64,000 nt of DNA, taken from Arion vulgaris (Eukaryota; Mollusca; Gastropoda; Stylommatophora; Arionidae). Location of the stretch: contig CM036755.1 in NCBI GenBank assembly GCA_020796225.1, positions 12,861,494-12,925,493 of the forward strand, read 5' to 3'. How positions within the stretch are numbered: the stretch's first letter is position 1; each line of letters opens with the position of its first letter. Positions 31,188 to 41,162 of this stretch are shown in pieces. The position numbers and the translations under genes were made by a program. The notes below the pieces were generated by a model, which saw only the letters and a program-made list of their open reading frames with translations, did no database searches and was not told the DNA's origin.

Positions 31188-31530
31188 ATTAATTTTCTGA
31201 ATCTAATGATTGTAAATTAATTCTCTGAATCTAATTATTGTAAATTAATTCTCTGAATCTAATGATTGTAAATTAATTCTCTGAATCTAATGATTGTAAA
31301 TTAATTCTCTGAATCTAATGATTGTAAATTAATTCTCTGAATCTAATGATTGTAAATTAATTCTCTGAATCTAATGATTGTAAATTAATTCTCTGAATCT
31401 AATGATTGTAAATTAATTCTCTGAATCTAATGATTGTAAATTAATTCTCTGAATCTAATGATTGTAAATTAATTCTCTGAATCTAATGATTGTAAATTAT
31501 TTCTCTGAATCTAATGATTGTAAATAAATT
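31188..31530. repeat. Tandem repeat in the left arm, 28 bp x 12
   Basis: Unit TAAATTAATTCTCTGAATCT plus AATGATTG. One counterpart in the right arm (about 31840-31865, inverted). Confidence 0.95.
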
Positions 31531-31563
31531 ATGTTTTCACTATAAGGTGAGCAATTGTAATAT

Positions 31564-31660
31564 CTTAAATATTACACATGTTTTTTAGGATATGTTAAAT
31601 ATTACACATGTTTTTTAGGATATGTTAAATATTACACATGCTTTTTAGGATATATTAAAT
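31564..31660. repeat. Tandem repeat in the left arm, 30 bp x 3
   Basis: Unit TAAATATTACACATGTTTTT plus TAGGATATGT. One counterpart in the right arm (about 31770-31800, inverted). Confidence 0.9.
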
Positions 31661-32164
31661 ATTACATTTTTAATAAATTTGTGGGTATAAATATCCTCAA
31701 AATTAGGTCAAAAAAGATTTTTTTGGTTGGTACGTTTACCCAAAAATTCATTAAAAATGTAATATTTAATATATCCTAAAAAGCTTGTGTAATATCTTAG
31801 ATATTACAATTGCTCACCTTAAAGTGAAAACAGAATTTATTTATATTCATTATATTCAGAGCGTTAGGATTTGAAATTTGTGTTTGGCGGCTATTTTGTA
31901 TTGTTTCCATGGCAATGCTTTGACATTTTTTTGTAAAATAACCTTTTCCTACTGTTTTAAGTCATAATCTTTCATAATGGTTATACAAATTCTACATTAA
32001 TATCAAAGCAGCGAGAAAAGTTTCCTGACCAGAGCCCCTCCCAATTTTAAAATGATTTCTTTCTGGACACAAGTTTTGCAGCTTGCCCGTATCGATTTGA
32101 ATCTGCCGAGGTAGAAACACAAACTTTATATTTAATTGATCTTCTAGTTCTGCCATTAAGGTCA

Positions 32165-32300
32165 CATCAGTCACGATGTAACTGATGGTTTCAACCGGAC
32201 GGCTACAGAGCCGGGACATCTGGACTATGAAAGAGAGAAATTCCGGCCGGGCAAAGTTCTGCCTAGGACACGCTATTTAATGATGATGATTAGTCCTGCC
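32165..32300 (+). mobile_element. RTE-E 3' end remnant
   Basis: GATGTAACTGATGG, GACGGCTACAGAGCCGGGAC and TTTAATGATGATGATTAG parallel the 3' end at 11765-11895. Confidence 0.6.
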
Positions 32301-32354
32301 ATACATTTATGAATATTGTAAAGTATGTCATAAAACGACATTGAATGTCTAGAT

Positions 32355-32425
32355 CAAAGATTCCCAAACATTTTCCTGCCACCACCCACATCAATTGTGT
32401 AACGCGACACCCCTTGATTATAACA
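32355..32425. mobile_element. hAT-type MITE end fragment
   Basis: CAAAGATTCCCAAACATTTT resembles the right end of the MITE at 10753-11209. No second end found. Confidence 0.35.
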
Positions 32426-32504
32426 GGTCTTTTCGCGTTCAAACCGTTGGATATTTATTCAAACCGCAAATTCACGAAAACATTTTATTTTAAAATATAT
32501 ATAT

Positions 32505-33482
32505 ATAAGTTAATGTCAGACAAGGTTGTGTCCTCTCATCCCTACTTTTTATTGCATATATGGATATAATAAACCAAGAGCCAAATCCACATAATGATGA
32601 AATAAATGAACTGCATTTTGCAGATGATCAGTGCCTGATACATCAAAATGAACAAGAACTCAAACACATGAACGTTTAAGAGTTAAGAGGTTAAAGTTCT
32701 CCAACAAGTTAATGGAATCAATCATCTCAAACACATGAAAGTTTAAAAGTTAAGATGATTGATTCTATTAACTTGTTGGAGAACTTTACATCATCATATT
32801 GATACCCTGAACAAAAATTGTATAAATCATGACATGAAAATCAACAACACTAAAACAGAAATAATGAATATGGGAAAAAAACATAATAATCTAGACATCC
32901 ATGTCAATGGCACTACAATAAACCAAGTGAAAGAATTCAAATACTTAGGAAGCATATTCACAGAAGACGGACGACTTGATAGAGAGATAGAGGTTAGAGT
33001 GCAAAAAGTAAATGTTGTAACCTACCAGCTAGCCCCATTGTTAAGGACCCAAAAATTTCACAGGCAGCTAAGAAACAGATGATCAACAGCATTTTTTACC
33101 TACTTTGTGTTACCAGAGCCAAACATGGACAATGAGCAAAGCGCAGTTACAAAAAATAACTTAATGTGAAATGCGCTGCCTGCGAAAAGTTACCAACAAC
33201 GCCAGAAAAGACAGAGTCACCAACATCAGCATAAGATAGAAAGTTGGCACAGAATCTTGCTTGAATTACATTGAGAAACACAAAATGAAGTGGTTTGGCC
33301 ACTTAATAAGAATGCATCCAAATTCCACATTGTACAGAGTCTTCTACAACTGAACATCAGGGAAGAATGCGAGAGGAAGACCACGAAAAAGATGGTTAGA
33401 TGGCGTAGCAGAATCTTGTGAAAGAGCAAACATAACAATCACCCAAGCTACAAGAACACCTCAAGACAAAAACAGAAAAGCA
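32505..33482 (+). mobile_element. LINE-C copy with a palindromic insertion
   Basis: Plus-strand frames read VRQGCVLSSLLFIAYMDII-like codons (32508-32570), ELHFADDQCLIHQNEQELK, then a palindromic insertion (32665-32792). They resume IDTLNKNCINHDMKINNTKT, VKEFKYLGSIFTEDGRLDRE and KMKWFGHLIRMHPNST-like codons. Many frameshifts. Its 3' end runs into the 32-bp array. Confidence 0.8.
32665..32792. repeat. Palindromic insertion in a LINE
   Basis: GAACGTTTAAGAGTTAAGAG and GTTCTCCAACAAGTTAATGG are followed by near-perfect inverse copies (TTAACTTGTTGGAGAACTTT). CTCAAACACATGAA occurs at both 32658 and 32727. Related pieces lie at 35305-35375 and 38526. Confidence 0.75.
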
Positions 33483-33866
33483 CGACACTGGACAACAACC
33501 TGGTAGCAGTGTGACGACACTGGGCAACAACTCGGTAGCAGTGTGACGACACTGGGCAACAACCTGGTAGCAGTGTGACGACACTGGACAACAACCTAGT
33601 AGCAGTGTGACGACACTGGGCAACAACCTGGTAGCAGTGTGACGACACTGAGCAACAACCTGGTAGCAGTGTGACGACACTGGGCAACAACTCGGTAGCA
33701 GTGTGACGACACTGGGCAGCAACCTGGTAGCAGTGTGACGACACTGAGCAACAACCTGGTAGCGGACGACACTGAGCAACAACCTGGTAGCAGTGTGACG
33801 ACACTGGGCAACAACCCGGTAGCAGTGTGACGACACTGGGCAACAACCTGGTAACAGTGTGACAAC
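33483..33866. repeat. Minisatellite at a LINE 3' end, 32 bp x 12
   Basis: Unit GTGACGACACTGGGCAACAA plus CCTGGTAGCAGT. It starts inside the C-terminal codons of LINE-C (GACAAAAACAGAAAAGCACG) and stops just before an AAAAGAAGAAGAAGAAT tail. Confidence 0.95.
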
Positions 33867-33896
33867 AAAAGAAGAAGAAGAATAGTGATCCTTGAT

Positions 33897-34815
33897 AATG
33901 CCAAGTATATCACACGTCATAGAAAAACTGTCCATGTAGATGTATATAATGTCAAGTATATCACACGTCATAGAAAAACTGGCCATGTAGATGTATATAA
34001 TGTCAAGTATATCACACATCATAGAAAAACTGTCCATGTAGATGTATATAATGCCAAGTATATCACACGTCATAGAAAAACTGTCCATGTAGATGTATAT
34101 AATGTCAAGTATATCACACGTCATAGAAAAACTGTCCATGTAGATGTATACAATGTCAAGTATATCACACATCATAGAAAAAATGTCCATGTAGATGTAT
34201 ATAATGTCAAGTATATCACACGTCATAGAAAAACTGTCCATGTAGATGTATATAATGCCAAGTATATCACACGTCATAGAAAAACTGTCCATGTAGATGT
34301 ATATAATTCCAAGTATATCACACGTCATAGAAAAACTGTCCATGTAGATGTATATAATGTCAAGTATATCACACGTCATAGAAAAACTGTCCATGTAGAT
34401 GTATATAATGCCAAGTATATCACACATCATAGAAAAACTGTCCATGTAGATGTATATAATGTCAAGTATATCACACGTCATAGAAAAACTGTCCATGTAG
34501 ATGTATATAATGCCAAGTATATCACACGTCATAGAAAAACTGTCCATGTAGATGTATACAATGTCAAGTATATCACACATCATAGAAAAAATGTCCATGT
34601 AGATGTATATAATGTCAAGTATATCACACGTCATAGAAAAACTGTCCATGTAGATGTATATAATGCCAAGTATATCACACATCATAGAACAACTGTCCAT
34701 GTAGATGTATATAATGTCAAGTATATCACACATCATAGAAAAAATGTCCATGTAGATGTATATAATGTCAAGTATATCACACATCATAGAAAAACTGTCC
34801 ATATAGATTTATATA
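33897..34815. repeat. Minisatellite, 51 bp x 18
   Basis: Unit ATGTCAAGTATATCACACGT plus CATAGAAAAACTGTCCATGT and AGATGTATATA. It is open in several frames on both strands, giving 346- and 468-residue artefact frames. It abuts SINE-D copy 2. Confidence 0.95.
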
Positions 34816-34829
34816 TCTTCATTCTTTCA

Positions 34830-35290
34830 TTCTTACATCATCAATGCACTTCGGTAAGTAACCATGTATGCTCCGATTTCTTTCTTATACAGGAAGATCT
34901 CAGTTGTAATGCAGGAACTCCGTAGCACCGGCGAAAATCCCCGAGGTAATTTTGAAGATGGCGATGATATTTTTGTAGGAGTTTTATTTTTAATATTTTC
35001 TAATGAATTTTACTTTGGCAGCGGCTTTCCAGCCTGATCTTGTCGAGTTTCACCTGCCAAGGATTCTTTTACCTGCTCAAATTGAACACGGGACCTACGT
35101 TTTATCGTCCGTCTCCGATAGGACTAAGAACTCGATCTCACCTACAATGAGATCAGGGATCTCTGGGAAATTATCCAGTTGATTCCATGAGGAAGCGAAC
35201 CTGATACCTCTAACACGAGAGATGAACACCTAACCTCTACGCAACAGAGACCACCTTTAATCAGAGTTAGTAGCAATAGCTCAGACATCA
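34830..35290 (-). mobile_element. SINE-D copy 2 (unexpanded)
   Basis: Minus strand from 35290: GTTGCGTAGAGGTTAGGTGT (tRNA-like head), CAGGTTCGCTTCCT (B-box-like), GAGATCCCTGATCTCATTGT and CTATCGGAGACGGACGATAA. Next come a single ACTCGACAAGATCAGGCTGG segment and the tail module (GGTGCTACGGAGTTCCTGCA, 34850-34955). Copy 1 (54664-56135) has the same order with a 17-fold array in the middle. Confidence 0.75.
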
Positions 35291-35304
35291 GATAATAATG
35301 GGAT

Positions 35305-35375
35305 TTGAAATGATTGATTCCATTAACTTGTTGGAGAACTTTAACATCTTAACTCTTAAAAGTTCATTGGTTTTT
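35305..35375 (-). repeat. Copy of the palindromic-insertion sequence
   Basis: GATTGATTCCATTAACTTGT, TGGAGAACTTTAACATCTTA and ACTCTTAAAAGTTC match 32665-32730 inverted. Confidence 0.7.
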
Positions 35376-35429
35376 TTAATGTTTTATTGCTATTTTTGAT
35401 GATCTGCTCTTTTACTCAATCAATCAAGT

Positions 35430-35610
35430 ACCAAGCCTGCCGGCGTAGGCGATCATGTCTCTCCACAACTCTCTTTGCTTGGTGCATGTAATCAATTCTG
35501 ACGTCGATCTTTTGTCGAACCATGATGTCAGGCCATCCAACATCTTCTTCCTTTGTCTTCCACGATCTCTCCTTCCTTGAATTTTACCTGTAGTCACCAA
35601 ATGTTATATG
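35430..35610 (-). mobile_element. RTE-A 3' end
   Basis: The minus strand reads QGRRDRGRQRKKMLDGLTSW, RSTSELITCTKQRELWRDMI and AYAGRLGT then a stop, with a TTGATTGATTGAG tail. Compare the window ends. Confidence 0.8.
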
Positions 35611-36163
35611 CCCGAATTACCGTTATGTCTTATTCCGGATCAATGTACGACTTCAGCACGCGTAGTGTCTATGCCTATTGGTCTTTATTCTTCTTTTCGT
35701 TCTTATTTCATTCTCTCTATTTCATCTACCCCCTCCACAAACCTATTGACTCACTACCATTTCCTCTTCTATCGGTACACTCTCCAGCTATTGAGGCACC
35801 CATGCGTTGTCATACCCCACATTTACTCTTTATGCTCGACTCCACCCTCCCCTCCTGGCCATTATAAACCTGTTGGTATCCATGTTTCTCTCACCTACCT
35901 CTTCTGTTCTTATTTATATCTACGTAGTCTCACATGACACTATCATCCCTATTCATCGTCAGAATACGGCTCACATTCTAGGGTGTCACTTTTGACACTA
36001 CTCTCCCTCTGTTCCAGCCATACGACATTGGATTCTGTATGTGTTCGGTTCCGGGACACACAGGATGCATATTAGCCAAGTAGGGTTCCAGTCGCTCTTG
36101 GTGTACAGTGGCTGAGTAATCCCTACGGTTGAGTTACTTGAACCTGATCTAGTGTCATGTTCT
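35611..36163. other. No feature recognised
   Basis: Pyrimidine-rich on the plus strand; overlapping short frames (about 105 residues) lack recognisable motifs. Confidence 0.4.
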
Positions 36164-36177
36164 ATCCCTTTTTCTGC

Positions 36178-36380
36178 CCGCGTGCCCAGCGTGTTCGTAG
36201 CGCGTTGGACCACGGGTGACTAGTCCTCTGTAAGTGCGGGTTCAACTCCGCGGACTGGCAGAAAAGTTACATGTTCCCCAGATGTACGGTGTTCGTGGCA
36301 CCGAGCCGAAGGGTTACGATGTCCATGACACTGAGCCGAAGAGCTTTCAGCTCAAGTGCTTCTGGATCGGAAAAAAAAAT
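36178..36380 (+). mobile_element. SINE-B copy 2, full length
   Basis: CCCGCGTGCCCAGCGTGTTC, GTAGCGCGTTGGACCACG (D-arm-like), GTGCGGGTTCAACTCCGCGG (B-box), GGTGTTCGTGGCACCGAGCC, AAGTGCTTCTGGATCGG and a poly(A) tail. ATCCCTTTTTCT (36164-36175) and ATCCCATTTTCT (36379-36390) form a 12-bp target duplication with one mismatch. Three other copies are in the window. Confidence 0.85.
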
Positions 36381-36870
36381 CCCATTTTCTAACTTTCAAA
36401 GTGTGCGTGGAATTTTCCTGACCGCGACGGCTCTCAGGTCGACCCAGCCTCAACTGGGTGCCAGACATGCTCTGGGAAAGTAAAGGCGGCCACATCACCC
36501 ATCGTGTGCCGACGGTCAATGGACAGGCTAAAACTGTATTGCCCTATATACCACGAGGTATGAAAGGGTTCCTTTACTTTTTTACTTACTTATTGTCTTG
36601 ATCAGGACAGTAATCTGAGTCACTAGATGCTATTTTATAAGCAAATGTGTGATTTTTTACAAGAGCAAGGGAAAACTCGTCTGCAGAGATTATCCAAAAT
36701 GGCGGCCGATTGGAAATGCCGGTGTAATAAAAGCATGCTCTTACCTCTGGTCGGAAAAGATTCGCCTGAATGGCTAGGGAAACTAGAAACAGTAAGTAGG
36801 CTTTCACACAAAAAGCAGTCAGAAGCGCCAAACCATGATCCCTGACTACGCATGAGTTTCTAGCGCGCGA
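36381..36870. other. Mostly unannotated; possible plus-strand first exon 36699-36791
   Basis: Most of this stretch is unrecognised. From 36699 an ATG in a strong context (CCAAAATGGCGG) opens 31 codons (MAADWKCRCNKSMLLPLVGK, then SPEWLGKLET) followed by a canonical GTAAGT at 36792. It could be a first exon of another gene inside the host intron, but no partner exon was found. Confidence 0.25.
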
Positions 36871-38345
36871 ATGCAGAAGACGAAGAACACAAAGCATGCT
36901 TTAGTGAACGAGATAAGAAAAGTCATACAAAGACTTGCTGTGATGAAGAAACTAGCTGGCACGTACTGGGGCGCAAATTCAAAAATATTAAAGCAGGTCT
37001 ACACTGGAGCAGTCAGACCCATCATGGAATATGGCTCCAGCTCTTGGACAACAGCAGCCAAAACAAACACACAGAAACTAGACAAGGTACAAAACATGGG
37101 CCTAAGAATAACTCTGGGAGCAATGAAAAGCAGTCCTATCATAGAAATGGAAAACACCGCAGACATAGAGCCTCTAGAACTACGCAGAAAATTTAAAACA
37201 CTCACCCAGTTTGAAAAACTAAAACAGCTAAAAGAACACCCTCTACGCACACAATTCCAAGAGAAAACAAAAAACAGACTTGCAAGGAAAAGTCCCAACC
37301 ATTTAGCCAGAAAATTTCATATGCAACATACAGACATCCTAGAAACTGACCCAGAAATGTGGGAACCCATAATACCAGAGCCATGGACACGCTACTAAAA
37401 CATGGCCCAAATACAGCTAGAAGTCTCAGGAATAATCTCAAAAAATACAAACAGAGACAGAGCAAAGAGCCATTTCACTCCAAATGCTACGACAGCAATA
37501 TCCCACCAGCACATGGACACATGTGTTCACAGATGGCTCAGCTACAGATGCTAGCAGAAAGGGAGGCAGCGGAATCTACATCACTCACTCTCAAGAAAAC
37601 ACAGAAACACACTCTCTGGCAGCAGGAGAAACATGCACCAACTTTAGAACAGAGGCAACAGCCCTTCTTGCAGCCATACAGATTCTCAACGACCAGCAAG
37701 TGTCAGCAAAAAATATTGCACTCTTTAGCGATTCAAGATCCGTTCTCCATGCTATCTAATGTCCCAGACAAGACAAGCTCATTCAGGACATACCGCAAAA
37801 TATCAGCTTGTTGTCAAAAAAATCCGAACTGGTCTTACAGTGGATACCAGCTCACTGTGGCATACCAGGAAACGAAAAGGCTGACAAACTCGCAAGGGAT
37901 GGGGGGAGCCTAACACAACACCACCCAACACAAAGTTTTACAGAAACAAAGACTCTCCTAAAACAATCCAGGAAAATGATCTGGAGAAAAACAAATGGAG
38001 GATACAACCCAGAGCACGACAGTATAAATACACTAAACAGAAAAGCACAGACCACAGTCTTCAGACTTAGAACGGGACACTGCAGTCTCAGAGCACACCT
38101 CCACAGAATGGGTCTCAGGGACTCGGCAGCCTGCACCTGTGGAGCACCAAAGCAGTCCCCAAAGCACATCCTGCAAGACTGCCCTAGTCTGAGTAGTGAG
38201 AGATTGGAGATCTGGCCAACAGAAACAACACTCAAGACAAACTATGGGGAACCGGTGAAGACCTCAAGCATACCGCCCTGTTTATGACACATACCGGAGT
38301 AGTCGCATAGCAAAAGTTGATCGCAGAAGAAGAAGATGAAGAAGA
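36871..38345 (+). mobile_element. LINE-D-type element, RT thumb to RNase H end
   Basis: The first frame (36871-37398) reads RKVIQRLAVMKKLAGTYWGA, KQVYTGAVRPIMEYGSSSW, LDKVQNMGLRITLGAMKSSP. A frameshift then gives RNase H: VFTDGSATDASRKGGSGIYI, FRTEATALLAAIQIL, NIALFSDSRSVLHAI and VLQWIPAHCGIPGNEKADKL. The end reads TVFRLRTGHCSLRAHLHRMG, the Cys/His motif CTCGAPKQSPKHILQDCP, and an AGAAGAAGAAGATGAAGAAG tail. It is the best-preserved RNase H in the window, with catalytic Asp/Glu positions visible. Confidence 0.9.
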
Positions 38346-38532
38346 AGTCAACGAGATCAGACATCTTAAACATATATAATTTTGTGGGGGTCAATTATTC
38401 ATGAAATTAGCATATGATTTGCATTAGTTAACATATATTATATACATTTAAATAGATAACTAATATAAACGGAAAGTTTATGAGTCATGTAATTTCGTAT
38501 TTATAAATGAGATATTCTTTATAGTTGAACGT
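38346..38532. other. AT-rich spacer
   Basis: It ends with GAACGTTTAAGAGTTAAGAT (38527), a piece of the palindromic-insertion sequence, which runs straight into the next array. Confidence 0.5.
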
Positions 38533-39127
38533 TTAAGAGTTAAGATTGAATAGATTACTACGATAGATCCTTCTATCATCTCTCCGTCTCCCTCCCTGAG
38601 TTAAGATTGAATAGATTACTACGATAGATCCTTCTATCATCTCTCCTCTCCGTCTCCCTCCCTGAGTTAAGATTGAATAGATTACTACGATAGATTCTTC
38701 TATCATCCTTCCTCTCCGTCTCCCTCCCTGAGTTAAGATTGAATAGATTACTACGATAGATCCTTCTATCATCTCTCCTCTCCGTCTCCCTCCCTAAGTT
38801 AAGATTGAATAGATTACTACGATAGATCCTTCTATCATCTCTCCTCTCCGTCCTCTCCCCCTGAGTTAAGATTGAATAGATTACTACGATAGATCCTTCT
38901 ATCATCTCTCCTCTCCGTCTCCCTCCCTGAGTTAAGATTGAATAGATTACTACGATAGATCCTTCTATCATCTCTCCTCTCCGTCCTCTCCCCCTGAGTT
39001 AAGATTGAATAGATTACTACGATAGATCCTTCTATCATCTCTCCTCTCCGTCTCCCTCCCTGAGTTAAGATTGAATAGATTACTACGATAGATCCTTCTA
39101 TCATCCCTCCTCTCCGTCCTCTCCCCT
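38533..39127. repeat. Minisatellite, 60-66 bp x 9-10
   Basis: Unit GAGTTAAGATTGAATAGATT, ACTACGATAGATCCTTCTAT, CATCTCTCCTCTCCGTCTCC. Length variants come from the C/T-rich part. The unit start is shared with the palindromic-insertion sequence. Confidence 0.95.
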
Positions 39128-39194
39128 AACACGTCATTGAGGTACAATGAAAAGAGAGAAGAAGAAGATTCCAAATAGAGATAATATTGGTACT

Positions 39195-39500
39195 GATGCT
39201 CGTCCATCCCAGGTGATGATGCTCGTCCATCCCAGGTGATGATGCTCGTCCATCCCAGGTGATGATGCTCGTCCATCCCAGGTGATGATGCTCGTCCATC
39301 CCAGGTGATGATGCTCGTCCATCCCAGGTGATGATGCTCATCCATCCCAGGTGATGATTCTCGTCCATCACGGGTGATGATGCTCGTCCATCCCAGGTGA
39401 TGATGCTCGTCCATCACAGGTGATGATGCTCGTCCATCCCAGGTGATGATGCTCGCCCATCACAGATGATGATGCTCGTCCATCCCAGGTGATGATGATC
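39195..39500. repeat. Minisatellite, 23 bp x 13
   Basis: Unit GATGATGCTCGTCCATCCCA plus GGT. Confidence 0.95.
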
Positions 39501-39504
39501 ACAC

Positions 39505-40075
39505 AATTTTCATCCAAGGAAATGTGGTTGCGTTATGTTTGTCTGTGTGTGCGTAGATGACTAGTGAGCCCGATACGGGCTTGAAATATTCTTGTCTGTG
39601 TGTGCGTAGATGACTAGTGAGCCCGATACAGGCTTGAAATGTTCTTGTACATTGTGGGCAAGGTATACTTGAACTTGTAGGGAGATTTACTGTCTTTCTA
39701 TTTTGGCGTTGTTGTTCCATCCGTGATGTTCTACCTGCCTCGAAGGCCGAAGAACCGTGTCGAAGAAGTGTGCGCCAGGCAGATATGTCTTGAGCAACAT
39801 TCTCTGAATTGTTGACATATATGCCAAAGGATTTCATCGAGTTCTTGAGTGTATCTTTAAATCGCTTTTTCTGACCACTCTGTGAGCGTTTACCGCTATG
39901 CAGCTCACCATAAAAGAGTCGTTTGGGTATTTTGCAATCCGACATTCGAGGCCCATGTCCTGTCCATCGTGTCTGGGACTGCATCAACTGTAGAGATGCT
40001 GGGAAGAGTAGCTCTTCTGATGACCTCTGTGTATGGGATTATATCCTGCCCTTTGATGTTCATAATTGTTATGGA
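39505..40075 (-). mobile_element. LINE-G C-terminal part with C2H2 motif
   Basis: The minus strand reads IMNIKGQDIIPYTEVIRRAT (about 40060), then after a frameshift MMQSQTRWTGHGPRMSDCKI, PKRLFYGELHSGKRSQSGQK and ISAWRTLLRHGSSAFEAGR. It ends in a C2H2-like CPQCTRTFQACIGLTSHLRT. The last part of that finger is tandemly duplicated (39543-39650). Confidence 0.85.
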
Positions 40076-40121
40076 GAAAAAGACGAAGCCAAATGGAGAC
40101 AATTATTGGTATAAGACTTAC

Positions 40122-40183
40122 CTATTTAGCACAAATTGTTTCGTTATTCCACGTGGACCATTCTTTTTAATCTGTGCAGCCAT
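40122..40183 (-). CDS. Host gene exon 1 (candidate initiator exon)
   Basis: On the minus strand an ATG in AATATGGCTG context (40181-40183) opens MAAQIKKNGPRGITKQFVLN and ends AG/GTAAGT, a perfect donor. The end phase (two bases of a codon) matches the one-base start of exon 2 at 27197, giving AGC. The peptide is short, basic and without a signal peptide, consistent with a cytosolic N-terminus before the two hydrophobic segments. It is separate from the LINE at 39505-40075. The link across a 12.9-kb intron is inference. Confidence 0.45.
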
Positions 40184-40202
40184 ATTAGTAGTCAATCACG
40201 GT

Positions 40203-40415
40203 CTATACTAAATCACACAAATGTTTGCTAAATCACACAAGTGTTTGCTAAATCACACAAGTGTTTGCTAAATCACAAGAGTGTATGCTAAATCACACAA
40301 AAGTGTGCTAAATCACATACAAGTGTATGTTAAATCACACAAATGTATGCTAAATCACACAAGTGTATGCAAATTCACGCAAGTGTATGCTAAATCATAC
40401 AAGTGAATGCTGAAT
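40203..40415. repeat. Tandem repeat, 20 bp x 10, just upstream of exon 1
   Basis: Unit TGCTAAATCACACAAGTGTA with variants. If exon 1 is right, this array is in the 5' untranslated region or core promoter. Confidence 0.9.
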
Positions 40416-41160
40416 AGAAAATGTTAAAATTATGATAAAATATAACTCAGTGCAGAACTATAAGTTGATGATATAATCACGTGACAGATAAGATCACGTG
40501 ATAATATCCGACATGATGTCGATATTATTCATGTCTTTCAAAAACTAGAAATGTTAGTTAGACTAACTCTATAAACACTTTAAAAAAAAAAAAAAAAAAG
40601 AATTCCTGAAAATGTGATCGCTTTCCAGGAAACTCAAGTTTTCAAACAAAACACTATTCTAGAGGCTGAATAATTATGATTTTATGCTAAATACTAATAC
40701 CAACTAAAAAGTCTGCAACCATAATCGTTGTCTTGGAAGTTCAAATTCTGCATACATAAACAGTGTTTGATGTGATCAATAATGTTTTTATCCTGACAGA
40801 TTCTGCATATAGTTCATGACCTACATTCGCAATCTCAATGCGGAAGCAGATTTCTGAAGTATATACATATATATAACACGCCCGTGCTTGCTTGAACATG
40901 AAGATACCCTAACTGAACTATAATATTTACAATATACCTGGTATACGTGACACTACACATTGTATTTGTGTTTGATTAATATTTGACTATCCTTTCATTC
41001 AAATTTGTATAACTTTCAATTATATCAAGGAAATTCTTTTATGTTCACTAAAACCGTTGTCCCCATCGCCATATTAATAAATCATATTAAATATGATATT
41101 ATCGGGGGAAGAGACAGACCTGAACTAAGATTTGCTGACGAGAGAGTTGTTCACATCGCC
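40416..41160. other. Unannotated, with an 18-A tract
   Basis: It contains an A run at 40582-40599 and an imperfect duplication of ATCGCCATATTAAT (41065, 41155). No coding or element recognised. It would hold the host promoter if exon 1 is right, but no clear TATA or initiator can be assigned. Confidence 0.35.
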
Positions 41161-41162
41161 AT

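Larger units (their letters stand above)
28960..32055. mobile_element. Palindromic element with long inverted arms
   Basis: The left arm (28960-29333, resuming 31175-31700) and the right arm (31740-32055, inverted) match over about 300 bp: ATATTAATGTAACATTTGTA, GAAAGATTATGACTTA, TTGCCATGGAAACAATACAA, GCCGCCAAACACAA, TTTTCACT.TAAGGTGAGCA and TTTTTAGGATATATTAAATA. The left arm is interrupted by the GC-rich element and carries three expanded arrays; the right arm has one copy of each corresponding unit. There is no coding. This is likely a MITE-like fold-back element; boundaries are approximate. Confidence 0.75.

Noticed and set aside
33396..34925. Frames of 468 and 346 residues on opposite strands
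   Set aside because: They are translations of the 51-bp and 32-bp arrays; unit length divisible by three keeps several frames open.
36585..36900. 103-residue minus-strand frame
   Set aside because: Antisense to a better plus-strand exon candidate and without motifs.
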